Part shown: positions 7,463 to 15,711 of the stretch, piece by piece
Numbering within the stretch: position 1 is the first letter of the stretch
Layout: every line of letters starts with the position of its first letter
DNA from: Symbiodinium natans
Lineage: Eukaryota > Sar > Dinophyceae > Suessiales > Symbiodiniaceae
NCBI GenBank assembly: GCA_905221605.1
Contig: CAJNDS010002079.1
Location: forward strand, 2,622,265-2,642,264
DNA: 20,000 nucleotides
Reading direction: 5' to 3'
Notes under the pieces: model-generated
The model's input: only the letters and a program-made list of their open reading frames with translations
What the model was told of the DNA's origin: nothing
The model's database searches: none
Made by a program: the position numbers and the translations under genes

Positions 7463-8746
7463 TTAACCGGTCTGATGGCCAACAGCCTGAGGCACTTCTG
7501 GCAATGGCCTGGCGCGGCCGCGGCTCAACGCATCCAGGCACAATGTAGCAGACCTCTGGACGGTGAGGCGCCGTGACCGGGCACAAACCAGGCCCTGCAC
7601 CAACTCTTTGGCCATGGTCAGCTTCACGAAAGTCAACATCGTGTCACGTGCCTCAAAGATCGCCTTGCGCACATCAGAAGATTTGATCAGCTGGTCAGGA
7701 TATGGGAACAACATTTCACTGTGATCACTCAGCATCTCATAGAAGATGCATCCGGCTGCCCAGAGGTCTGCTTCCGGACCGCATTGGAATGCCTTCTTCA
7801 AGTGCAACCAGCACTCGAGTGGCCGGTAGTTGGCCGTGAAAGCCTCCTGGCCACTGAGAGTGACACTGCCTTGTTTCATCTCTCTGCACAAGCCGAAATC
7901 ACAAATCTTCATGAGAACCGACTGCTCACAAAGCTGAAATAGCAGCAGGTTCCCAGGTTTCAGATCCAGGTGGATGCACCCCATCTCATGTATGTATTCT
8001 AGGCCCTGCAGCAGTTGGTGAGCCACCTGCCAGCGCCTCATCATGGTGAAAGTAGAGCAGGCGCCACGGAGGGCCCGGCGCAAATCGATGTCGGCCTTTT
8101 CCATTGGCATTCCCATCGTGGCTGATGGGCCTGCCAGCAAGCCCCAAGCCATGACTACAGAAGGGTGGCGAAGCTTCATGAGGATCCTGTTTTCTTTTGC
8201 AAGCTCTTCCAAGAACTGGTCGCAACGGGCCACCTTCAATGCCCAAGGCCGCCCCGATCTGTCTGTGGCCAGGTACACAGCTCCATAGGTGCCTCCACCC
8301 AGCTTCTGCTCGAGCGACAACTCAAAGCCACCGCCAGAAAACCGCCATGATCGCATGCCCTCATCCACCGGCTCCCGTGGCACCACTGGCTGAGGCTTCA
8401 AGTCCTGATCCTCCTGGGCCTCATGGCCAAGCAAGGCAGAGCGCCGGCTCTGATTCTGCTGACTCCGGCGCAGGGCCTCTTCCTGCCAGCGGGCCTTGGC
8501 TTTTGAGCGCATGGACTTCCATGCCGCTGTCGCCGCCTTCATCCCTGTCACAGGGGTCTTCTTCCACAGTCGCTTTTTAACTGGCAACTTGACACCGTGC
8601 ACAGATCGCCACCGATAGAAGAGGACAAAAGACGAGGGCGGCCGGCGCAGCCCCAATTGTTTATTGGAGACATAAACCATGATATCCAGTGTTTCCTGGA
8701 TTCTAGATGCTTGCAAAGTCAGACTATGATGACCCTGCCTGGGCAT
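7463..8746 (-). CDS. HMG-box-like/protein kinase fusion, CMGC-like Ser/Thr kinase
   Basis: A 427-codon intronless frame ending in TAA. Kinase landmarks: glycine loop LGGGTYGAVY (149-158), Lys171 in ALKVA, probable alpha-C Glu185 and catalytic loop HLDLKPGN (259-266) with Asp261, Lys263 and Asn266. They continue with DFG (283-285), YRPLE in place of APE (307-311), ADLWAAGCIFYEML (Asp327) and a C-terminal RRLTVQRS (392-399). All catalytic residues are present, so an active Ser/Thr kinase is expected. HLD replaces HRD, and YRPLE plus GCIFYEML point to the CMGC group (CDK-like), though with PLE instead of APE. Residues 35-100 (RPPSSFVLFYRW, then TAAWKSMRSKAKARW) resemble an HMG box or YABBY-like DNA-binding helix set, which is inference. 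Met23 is an alternative start, and an AG before codon 16 could be an acceptor. Confidence 0.9.
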   Translation of the reverse strand: MPRQGHHSLTLQASRIQETLDIMVYVSNKQLGLRRPPSSFVLFYRWRSVHGVKLPVKKRLWKKTPVTGMKAATAAWKSMRSKAKARWQEEALRRSQQNQSRRSALLGHEAQEDQDLKPQPVVPREPVDEGMRSWRFSGGGFELSLEQKLGGGTYGAVYLATDRSGRPWALKVARCDQFLEELAKENRILMKLRHPSVVMAWGLLAGPSATMGMPMEKADIDLRRALRGACSTFTMMRRWQVAHQLLQGLEYIHEMGCIHLDLKPGNLLLFQLCEQSVLMKICDFGLCREMKQGSVTLSGQEAFTANYRPLECWLHLKKAFQCGPEADLWAAGCIFYEMLSDHSEMLFPYPDQLIKSSDVRKAIFEARDTMLTFVKLTMAKELVQGLVCARSRRLTVQRSATLCLDALSRGRARPLPEVPQAVGHQTG

Positions 8747-8943
8747 GTCTGTTCACGGAGATAGGTGTGTGTCCTGATGATGGAACAATGTTGTACCATA
8801 CTGACTCTCCGGGTGCCATTCAAATAGATGGTGAACCTTACGATCATTACCACAGGCTAAAATCTGGAAAAGCCAAAACATCAAGCAGCAAAGGGATGTC
8901 CCGCCCACTGAATGTCTTCGGCTATGCGTCAGCTGAAGGATAG
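8707..8943 (+). CDS. Short plus-strand ORF, possible gene fragment
   Basis: A 78-codon frame (MLAKSDYDDPAWACLFTEIG, then a DDGTMLYHTDSPGAIQIDGE region) with protein-like composition and a TAG-terminated end. It overlaps the 5' end of the kinase gene antisense by 40 bases. It would be the only plus-strand gene of the left half. It could be a lone exon, a retrocopy fragment or chance. No domain is recognised. Confidence 0.3.
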   Translation: MLAKSDYDDPAWACLFTEIGVCPDDGTMLYHTDSPGAIQIDGEPYDHYHRLKSGKAKTSSSKGMSRPLNVFGYASAEG

Positions 8944-9023
8944 CGCAAGGGAGACGTGCACAGGCCTTGAGGCACATATGATAGGTTGGTTGATGTCAAC
9001 GCGATGTCATTGTTGGAGAAAAG

Positions 9024-9039
9024 TTCACCTATAGGTGAA
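9024..9039. repeat. Perfect 16-bp palindrome
   Basis: TTCACCTATAGGTGAA reads the same on both strands. It lies about 280 bp upstream of the kinase start codon and just before the degenerate repeat at 9060. It could be a dimeric protein-binding site or chance. Confidence 0.5.
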
Positions 9040-9059
9040 TTACTCGGGCGCCAATCACA

Positions 9060-9375
9060 TGTCACTTGGAAGTTACTTGGAGATGTATTTGAACAGTTGA
9101 AATGACTTGCAGTTCAATATTAAATCAATTTGAGGGCAGTTTGAAGTCTCTTTGAAGTCACTTTGATGTCACTTTGAGATCACGTTGAGGTCTCTATTTG
9201 AGGACAATTTGATACAAATGAAGTCAATTTGAGGTACTGAGCTGGTGAGCATGTAACACCGCTATGAAGTCACTTTGAAGTGACTTTGAGGTCACTTTGA
9301 GGTCACTTTGGGGTCTCTGTTTTGAGGACAATTTGAAAAAAAATTGAGGTCAATTTGAGGTCCATTTGGGGTTCT
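9060..9375. repeat. Degenerate TTTGAGGTCA-type tandem repeat
   Basis: About 20 imperfect copies of a 10-12 base unit, variously actttgaggtc, actttgaagtc and aatttgaggtc. A larger imperfect duplication of about 123-137 bp is superimposed: ggtctctatttgaggaca at 9189 matches ggtctctgttttgaggaca at 9312, and the motif before accgcta at 9242 recurs at 9379. The same small unit recurs at 14448-14510. Confidence 0.75.
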
Positions 9376-9660
9376 GTGCTGGCGAGTATGTAGTACCGCT
9401 ACTAACTGCTGACGAAATACATCTTTAGCGCTCACATCTGAAAACAAATGCCAACATGAGACCCCGCAGTGAAGTCTGAGGTTGCTGCAAGTACAGAACC
9501 CAAGAAGGTGGGAGCGAAATCTATGACCTGAGACATGGGAGACTGCAATATCAATTCTCTCGCACAGGCCAACCACCATACATGCGGATCCCGAGGCTTT
9601 GTGTCCACTTACTGCCTAAAGAACATTCCACAGGCATTATCCTCGTGAATGAAACCTTAG

Positions 9661-9905
9661 CTGAAGCAATGAATCACTGCAGACCGTTTGACAGCCGGAG
9701 CTATTGCAACTCCAGCCACACAGACTCAAGCACAGAATCACTGCGGACAACTTGCTTAACAGCCAGAGCTTCTGCTGCTCCAGCCACACTGAAATCTGAA
9801 TCTGAATAATATTGAAACCTTGACTGAATCACTCCTTCATGGTAACAGCCGGAGCTACCACAGCTCCAGCCGCACAGAGTAAAGCATTGAATTCAGAATC
9901 ACTTA
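9661..9905. repeat. Tandem array of three hairpin elements
   Basis: Three units of about 65-90 bp, each starting near gaatcact and containing the imperfect hairpin agccggagct-loop-agctccagcc at 9692-9719, 9761-9787 and 9846-9873. A fourth gaatcact marks the end of the array. The hairpins belong to the same family as those at 14.2, 14.8 and 15.4-15.6 kb. Confidence 0.7.
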
Positions 9906-10833
9906 CCAACATTTCTGAAACAGGTGAGCTCCATCCACACTGAATCCGGCTCACTACAAACCAGATTCCTTGATGCGCCCCCCAATCCGAACTAAGTACT
10001 TGAACACCGTGACAAAGAAATTCCTGAGATGCCCCACCGATGCCTCAGCCACATGCCTGAGCACACTGGCGAGTGGAGGATCAAGTTCTGTTGCTGTCGC
10101 TGACAGGAGAGCTCATGCAAACAGCTTTCAAACAGGAATGAACGAGGGGGCGGCTAGACTTGAAAGAACTGTTTAAAATCTCTGTCTTGTGACTTTGTGC
10201 AATAACTTGAGCTTTCCAGTTGATCAGTTGTCAAATTGCACCCTGCCTCAACAACAACCCACGCAACTCTCCCCACTCGATTTGATACACTCCCTACAAC
10301 GGAAATCCTGCGAAAAGAAGCTGTCAGGAGGATGCAGCCTCAGGCCAGGGCACACAGAAGCCACAGATAGAAGATGACGTCCTCGCAGGCAGGGCAGCGC
10401 AATATGAGTTAGACCTGCGTTCTTATATTCCTGAACCCTTTGAGACTTCATTGCACTACTGAACATCAATTCAAACATCTCAGGAACGCCCCGTCCCTTT
10501 TTCTGCGTTGCTCAGTGCTGCTGCAGACATTGGCACGGGCTGACTATGCTCTGCAACTGCACCAAAGCAAGAACAACAGTTCTTTCTATGAGCTATGGTC
10601 TTGAGTCATTGAAAAGCAAGCGCAAGACAGCCGCGGCCATGAGCAGGAACCAGCAAATTACTGAAAAGATGCTACCTGGATTGCCATCGTCATGATGACG
10701 CTGCCCCGAGCAGGCGTCAACAGTTATGGCAATGGGACTATACTGTTCTCTCTGAGAAACTAGAGTTTAGAGGCGTAGAGGTAAGCTGCAGGAGCCAGGC
10801 TGGCGATGATGTGAGTGATGAATCAGTCTGATG
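9906..10833. other. No gene recognised
   Basis: Short frames on both strands (for example 10478-10248 minus and 9970-10176 plus) lack domains, splice partners or convincing composition. A 13-base inverted repeat, cgtcat-g-atgacg, lies near 10689. Untranslated or intronic sequence of the downstream gene is possible. Confidence 0.4.
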
Positions 10834-10968
10834 TCACACAGCCCGCCCGGAGCATCTCAGCAGGCTGTGAAAACTCGAGGACGATGAAGGACGAGTCACT
10901 GAAGCCGGGCCCACATCAGTCCTGGTCGAGGTTGGAGACAGCAGAGATGATCCCAGGTCAATCCAGGG
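10834..10968 (-). CDS. Candidate last exon of the coiled-coil gene
   Basis: Follows CCCCGATCCAG in phase 0. It reads PWIDLGSSLLSPTSTRTDVG then a Ser-rich stretch, and stops at TGA (10834). The composition is low-complexity, so support is modest. Confidence 0.35.
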   Translation of the reverse strand, partial: PWIDLGSSLLSPTSTRTDVGPASVTRPSSSSSFHSLLRCSGRAV

Positions 10969-12952
10969 CTGGATCGGGGAATCTACGTTTTCAAGGCTGG
11001 AGGGGAGAGGCGGTGCTGTGTTTACATACAAAACCCTTGACTCCACTGAACTGGAATTTCTGACAGTCCTTCCTAGGTCTTGCCAACTTCGTTGCAGGTT
11101 CAGACGGAGCTGATGGAGCCGCCCGCTTGCTCGGACACTGCGGGATCTCGAGCGCGACCTTCTGGCAGATGTCCTTGGGTCCAGGAGACTTACTGTTGCC
11201 AGCTGAAGCATGATAAACCCGTACCTGCTTATCAGGCCTGTTTGGTTCGTTCGATTCAGAATCGGGTAACCCAAAAAAGAAACTGAGCGGCATTCGCCTC
11301 CATCTGAGATGGCTTTGCAATGACACCACTTGAAACCCAGGTGTCCAGCAAAGCAGTGGCAGCAGCTCTGTTCTCATCCCATGTGTCTCGCTGCTGCCTC
11401 AATCAAAAGGATCTCCATTTCATTTAAGGTAAGTGATGGAGATTTGAGGTTTGATATCGAAAAATGCGGAGACCTCCCCAAGGCACGTGGCGACAACCAC
11501 CTCCACCAGGTTGCGCAGCCCAGCCTTCCCCACTCCCTTGAGGTCAGCCAGTGGCAGCTGACGCAAGAAAAAGAGGGCAGCGCTTCGACAGGCAAAATTG
11601 GTGCCTTGCTGTGGAATCTGGAATCGAACCAACCCTGTGACAAAGAGAAAGCCGTTTACCTAATCTAACTTTCAAAATGGACGATCTACCAAACCTCCGA
11701 GCCAAGAATCGAAGGAACTTCGGCATCGCGCCCAGTCCACCCTGGTGCACATACGCAGCCAGCACCGGCAGGGCACGCTTGCTACCAACCTGAAACCATC
11801 GCAGCAAGTTGGACAAATTGACGCCGTCCTCAAGCCGGCGGAAAGAGTGGATCATCTCCTGCAGGGGTGAGTGAATGGAATAATAGATCTTGTTTTAACT
11901 GGATTTGGTGTTGGACCAAATGCAACGAAAAACCTGGTGGCCAAATAACTTGAGAAGATCAGCCCCGATCCTCAGCGCGCTTCGTGTCCGCTGGGCCAGG
12001 CTGCCATGAAGTAGCAGCTACAGCCTCAGCCTCCTGATCCGCCGTTGCATGCTCCAGCCTTGCCGCCTCCACCAGGCGCTGAACCTCTTGCTTCATCTCT
12101 GCCCGCATCTTCTGCGTCATCTCTGCCTGCATCTGCTGCTTTGCCTCTGATATCTCCACCTGCATCTGCTGCTTCACCTGTGAGTTGCTCAACATGGCGA
12201 ACCCTCATTGGAATTTACCATGATCATTATAAGGGGCATAAAGAAAGGGGCCCCCATACGGGATCTATAGTGCACCTCCTGCATGACGTCCTGCTTCAGC
12301 GCTGGAAGCAGCTCAGCGCAAATCTTGACGGAGATCTTCTGGCGCATCTCGTTCAGAGACTCGGTCATGGCTTCTGAGGTTGCCTGGGTGACTTTGCTCT
12401 TGAACTTCTCAATCTGCTCACCGATCATCCTCAGGCTAAGCCCCAAAGATAAAATTAGGCTTGCCTATCATAAGTTCAAAGACCAATTGACCAAAAACAA
12501 AAGCAGACAAATGCACCCACGAAACTCTGTCACAGCTTGGCTGCTGTGCCGTGTATGGTCACTCAGCCGCTCCTCCAACTTCTCAGCTGTGAGGCATTTA
12601 GAGATCTCCCTCTCGATGGCGCTGAGGCGCTCTTTGATGCTGCCCTCCACCTGACCCTGAACCTCTGACAGCTGCTCCTCCACAAGGTCGATGCGATCAT
12701 CCCTCATCCGGTCCTTCAGGAACAAGCAACCGCAGAATGGGCTGTTTTTGTTGTGAGGGTGTAGGTTTCAAGGGCCATAGTATAGGGTCAAGGAGTGAAG
12801 TCCAAGGGCTCCACAGGCTGTGCCCAGTAGATAGAAGACACACCCTTCCCACAAGTCTCCCCCTGCCCAGCCTGCTCCCGGCGCTCAGTCCGGTCGACGC
12901 CAGACGGCTGCGCCCTCCTCTCCGCCGCCGTCTTGTTCTTCGTGCGAACCAT
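10834..12952 (-). CDS. Eight-exon gene, coiled-coil protein of unknown function
   Basis: Proposed exons: 12952-12842, 12713-12550, 12435-12276, 12177-11971, 11858-11690, 11634 to about 11430, about 11345-11030 and 10968-10834. Phases agree for the first six exons and for the last junction; the join between exons 6 and 7 is not resolved. The product starts MVRTKNKTAAERRA, a basic N-terminus. Next comes a long coiled coil (EEQLSEVQGQVEGSIKERL, then VKQQMQVEISEAKQQMQAEM and so on) over exons 2-4. A helical middle follows (GVNLSNLLRWFQVGSKRALP; DLKGVGKAGLRNLVEVVVA), and then a Lys/Pro/Ser-rich, Trp-containing tail. No enzyme motif, signal peptide or membrane segment is seen. A structural, scaffold or nucleic-acid role is possible but not shown. 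The strand agrees with the upstream genes. Confidence 0.55.
11030..11345 (-). CDS. Exon 7 of the coiled-coil gene
   Basis: Readable from about SHLRWRRMPLSFFFGLPDSE through VRVYHASAGNSKSPGPKDIC to KDCQKFQFSGVKGF. The donor is TTTT then GTATGT at 11029, phase 0. The start is uncertain, with several AGs between 11300 and 11350. Confidence 0.5.
11430..11634 (-). CDS. Exon 6 of the coiled-coil gene
   Basis: Acceptor TTTCTCTTTGTCACAG at 11635, then LVRFQIPQQGTNFACRSAAL and LPLADLKGVGKAGLRNLVEV. The segment is Leu/Val-rich and ends about FDIKPQIS. The intron before it is only 55 bases. The 3' end is approximate, as no GT lies in the last codons before the in-frame TGA. Confidence 0.55.
11690..11858 (-). 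CDS. Exon 5 of the coiled-coil gene
   Basis: Excellent acceptor CACTCACCCCTGCAG at 11859. It reads EMIHSFRRLEDGVNLSNLLR, then LPVLAAYVHQGGLGAMPKFL, to the donor TTTG then GTAGAT at 11689. Leaves one base, matching exon 6. Confidence 0.65.
11971..12177 (-). CDS. Exon 4 of the coiled-coil gene
   Basis: Acceptor CAACTCACAG at 12178, then VKQQMQVEISEAKQQMQAEM. The Gln/Met/Glu-rich coiled coil continues to RLVEAARLEHATADQEAEAV. The proposed donor is GA (GAG then GATCGG) or, six bases earlier, GC (CGC then GCTGAG); both are phase 0. An internal imperfect repeat, KQQMQVE/KQQMQAE, is visible. Confidence 0.65.
12276..12435 (-). CDS. Exon 3 of the coiled-coil gene
   Basis: Opens after TTATCTTTGGGGCTTAG at 12436 and closes at GAG then GTGCAC (12275). 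It encodes IGEQIEKFKSKVTQ, TESLNEMRQKISVK and LLPALKQDVMQE, all with coiled-coil heptad character. Confidence 0.65.
12550..12713 (-). CDS. Exon 2 of the coiled-coil gene
   Basis: Acceptor GCTTGTTCCTGAAG at 12714, then DRMRDDRIDLVEEQLSEVQG and further heptads to LEERLSDHT. The donor is probably a GC site (ACACG then GCACAG), which fits the next phase. It encodes the start of the coiled coil. Confidence 0.6.
12842..12952 (-). CDS. Exon 1 of the coiled-coil gene
   Basis: ATG at 12952 opens MVRTKNKTAAERRAQPSGVD, an Arg/Lys-rich start. The frame runs to ETCGKG, where GTGTCT gives a phase-0 GT donor; a GC donor after REQ is an alternative. GT-rich simple sequence lies just upstream (13018-13047). 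Confidence 0.5.
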
Positions 12953-14004
12953 CAAATGCACAGGGGGGTGAGACGCGGAGTAGATTATTTCAAGTTTGAA
13001 AACATGTGACAGGTAAATGCATGTGTGTGTCTGTGTGTAAAAGTGTGTGGAGTGAAGGGCCACGGGTCTGCAGTGTGTTTAGCAGGGGCCCCAGGACGCC
13101 AGTGAACCGCCATTGTGCACTGTAACGAACCTCTATGTCTCAAAGCAAGGTCTGCCCTGCGCCAATCTTTAAATGATTTGTCAACATGTCGCCCTGAATC
13201 TTAAAGTGGGGCTGCAGGTTCAGATTTGAGGTGAGCAGGACGGACTTCAATTGAGGTTTTGAAGCTTCGGGGCTTTGGGGATCATATTGGGGAGGTCAGC
13301 AGTGGTTGCTCAGTATTTAGAGTTGGATTTCGGGGCCGAATCCATGCCTCCGCTGGGCTCCCCAGCCCCAAATCTGAAAACGTTTGAAGAGGCTGCATGG
13401 AGGACAACAGATAGCAACCCCCGACCCCCGCAGCCCAACCTTTACTCCAATCTCTCAACGGTTGACTTCGAATTGCTTCGCTGGCGGCTGGCTCTGAACT
13501 CTGCAGCAGTCTGTCAGAAGGCTTAGCTTAATTAGGAGGATGCCAGGCCGACACTATTTGTGAAGCCTCATGTAGATTGTTCATGGGGTTGAATTTTGCC
13601 GGGATTTCAGGCCATTCCGAACTTGCTGGGACATGTAGTGCTTCCCAAAACGATCAGGTCCTCTTCAAAAGGTTATTTGGGATTCAATCAGAAACCCACA
13701 ACCCTCAAATTCCCCGATCCCCAAAAGCACCGAAGGCCAACAACCCATCCCCTGCGTGCGGTTTGGGGCTGGATTCGAGGCTTGGGGCTAACAACTTGTG
13801 AGTTCGCATTCGCGGGCGGGTTGTCTGAAGTTGGCGGCCTTCGACCGGCCATGCCCCAATAAACCTCAGATCCCCCAGCTTGGGTCTTTGTCTACAGATC
13901 CTTAAAATTTCGACTAACTCAACTTCCAGACCCCTTCAACCTCAGCTCTCAGACACACGCACAAACCCCTAAGCCTCCTGTCCAAGGCGGGACTTGCATT
14001 ATAC
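12953..14004. other. No gene recognised
   Basis: Contains a GT-rich simple repeat (13018-13047) and short frames on both strands (for example 13275-13526 plus) without splice support. A TTTGAGGT-like fragment occurs near 13224. Probably upstream untranslated or intergenic sequence of the coiled-coil gene. Confidence 0.4.
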
Positions 14005-14190
14005 GACTCAGCCCGCGCATCTTAAAACCCAACGGTCCCCCGTCGACCAACGATGCCAGTAGTGGGCCATCACAAAGACACGCCTTAATTGCAGGCGGGT
14101 CCCCTGCTTTGCCGATATGGGGATTGTGGCTTGACTCAGCCCGCACATCTTAAAACCCAACGGTCCTGCGCAGACCAACGATGCCAGTAG
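14005..14190. repeat. Direct repeat of 58 bp, 128 bp apart
   Basis: Copies at 14005-14062 and 14133-14190 both run from gactcagcccgc to aacgatgccagtag, with a few substitutions clustered in the middle. The second copy leads straight into the hairpin element at 14191. Confidence 0.8.
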
Positions 14191-14349
14191 CGTGCGGCTG
14201 GAGTTGAAAAACTCCGGCTGCATGCACGGCTGGAGCTGCAATGCTCCGGCTGCTAGGTGCAGGTGCGTGGTTTGGGCTCAGCGTGCGGCTGGAGTTGAAA
14301 AACTCCGGCTGCATGCACGGCTGGAGCTGCAATGCTCCGGCTGCTAGGC
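14191..14349 (+). repeat. Tandem copies of a 91-bp double-hairpin unit
   Basis: Unit 1 is 14191-14281; unit 2 starts at 14282 and matches through about 14349. Each unit has two hairpins: gcggctggagtt-gaaa-aactccggctgc and acggctggagct-loop-gctccggctgct. A near-perfect inverted copy lies at 15350-15440. Confidence 0.85.
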
Positions 14350-14447
14350 CTAGATTCAGGGGTACAGTAGGGTCATAATTATAGACATAGGAATCAGTTC
14401 GGAGACATTCTGATAAGATTGGCTCTGAGACAAGGATAGCGGGAAAA

Positions 14448-14510
14448 ATTTGAGGTCAATTTGAGGGCCATTTGAGGTCAGTTTCAGGTTAGTGTCAAAT
14501 GAGGTCGGCT
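14448..14510. repeat. TTTGAGGTCA-type repeat, second locus
   Basis: Several copies of tttgaggtca/tttgagggcca/tttgaggtcag, the same unit as at 9060-9375. Confidence 0.6.
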
Positions 14511-14538
14511 TCAGTCAGGTGAGAACTGAAAAGCATCT

Positions 14539-14553
14539 GGGGGGGGGGGGGGG
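14539..14553. repeat. G15 homopolymer
   Basis: Fifteen consecutive G on the plus strand after aagcatct. Confidence 0.9.
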
Positions 14554-14824
14554 CTCTAGATACAAGCTGTTTGCCTGAGTTTGGTTGGGTTTTTAAAGGC
14601 TTGGTTTTTTTTTCGGGGTTTGGCTTGGGCCTGAGGGCTGTTACTAAACATATAGGGTCAGGAGTCGGAGAAGGAGAGTGCAGGGGCCTAGAAGAAGTAT
14701 AGACCATGCAACCAACACCCCTGTACCTGAAAAACCTGAAGCACCAAGTCCTACAATAGCTTACCGGAGATGTGCAACTCCAGCTGCGCAATCCCCTGAC
14801 CCTATCCCCCTGAATCTAGGTCTG

Positions 14825-14853
14825 GCAGCCGGAGCTACGCAGCTCCAGCCGCA
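14825..14853 (-). repeat. Solo hairpin element
   Basis: ggcagccggagct-acgc-agctccagccgc, the same family as the tandem hairpins. It lies in the orientation of the 9.7-kb copies and immediately before a TATG/TGTA-rich microsatellite. Confidence 0.7.
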
Positions 14854-14863
14854 CAACCCCTAT

Positions 14864-14932
14864 TGTTGTGTATGTATGTGTATATATATTTATGTATGTA
14901 TATAAGTATGTGTAGATATGTAGATATGTAAG
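14864..14932. repeat. TATG/TGTA-type microsatellite
   Basis: Imperfect repeats of tatg, tgta, ta and gatatgta. Confidence 0.8.
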
Positions 14933-15000
14933 GTTTTTTTGGTATTCTGTAGTCACTTATTCAGTGTAGAAAACCAGCGGCCTTCACTTTGACACGCTAC

Positions 15001-15248
15001 ACCTAAACCCTAAAACCGCCTAAACCGTACCTGTTCTACCCCAGAAAATCCGGGTTGCCCACTCCTAAACGCTAAAACCCTAAATCCTAAACCCTAAAAA
15101 CCCCAAAAATGCAGATATCTCGCACTTATATTTATGTTTTTTATCCCCCTATCTTAAGACTAGCCAAAATCCTAAGGAAAAACCACAACGGAGAGCCGAA
15201 ACTGTCCCAAAACCCTAAACTAACAACCCTAAACTAAACCCTAAAGCC
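15001..15248. repeat. Degenerate telomere-type (CCCTAAA) clusters
   Basis: Three small clusters (15001-15027, 15062-15109, 15206-15248) of ccctaaa, cctaaac and ctaaaac, with substitutions and short spacers. They look like an old, decayed array. Confidence 0.7.
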
Positions 15249-15288
15249 TCTGACCGACCTCAAATTGATTTCAGAATAAGCACTAAGT

Positions 15289-15440
15289 GCCACAATCCCC
15301 ATATCGGCAAAGCACACCCAGGGGACCCGCTTGCAATTTAAGGCCTGTCCTGAGCCCAAACCACGCACCTGCACCTAGCAGCCGGAGCTTTGCAGCTCCA
15401 GCCGTGCATGCAGCCGGAGTTTTTCAACTCCAGCCGCACG
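15289..15440 (-). repeat. Inverted, reordered copy of the 14.1-14.3 kb repeat
   Basis: 15289-15344 is the reverse complement of 14082-14130 with small indels. 15350-15440 is the reverse complement of 14191-14281 with one visible difference in 91 bases. The two blocks are in an order different from a simple inversion, as expected if each copy was cut from a tandem array in another register. A partial next copy follows from 15441. Confidence 0.85.
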
Positions 15441-15506
15441 CTGAGCCCAAACCACGCGCCTGCCCTGGTCCATCGGCAATGTCCTGCGCTGACCGCCCCC
15501 GACCCC

Positions 15507-15711
15507 AGCAGCCGGAGCCTGAAGCTCCAGCCGCAAACCCCTCCTGCCTTGCCCCGAGCATACAATTATCACCCGAAGTCCCCCCAAGCAAGCCGGAGCG
15601 TCCAGCCGCGCAATCCTGAAGTTTTCAAGTCGAAGATGTCAAAGATGAAATCAGCTCCCCCCCCTCACAAAAAGCCCGAAAACCTGCAGCCAAAGCCTTG
15701 CAGCTGCAACC
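15507..15711 (-). repeat. Three further, progressively decayed hairpin elements
   Basis: At 15507-15534 (agccggagcc-tga-agctccagccgc), 15588-15609 (the loop and inner stem are deleted: agccggagcgtccagccgcg) and 15685-15711 (strongly diverged). Same family and orientation as 15376-15438. Confidence 0.6.

Noticed and set aside
11617-11640. tRNA gene, because the minus strand contains GGTTCGATTCC, a perfect B-box
   Set aside because: No matching acceptor stem, D-arm or anticodon arm could be folded upstream, and the bases are the start of an exon in frame.
14191-15440. CRISPR-like array of spaced repeats
   Set aside because: The repeats are hairpins in tandem and inverted order without regular unique spacers, in eukaryotic DNA.
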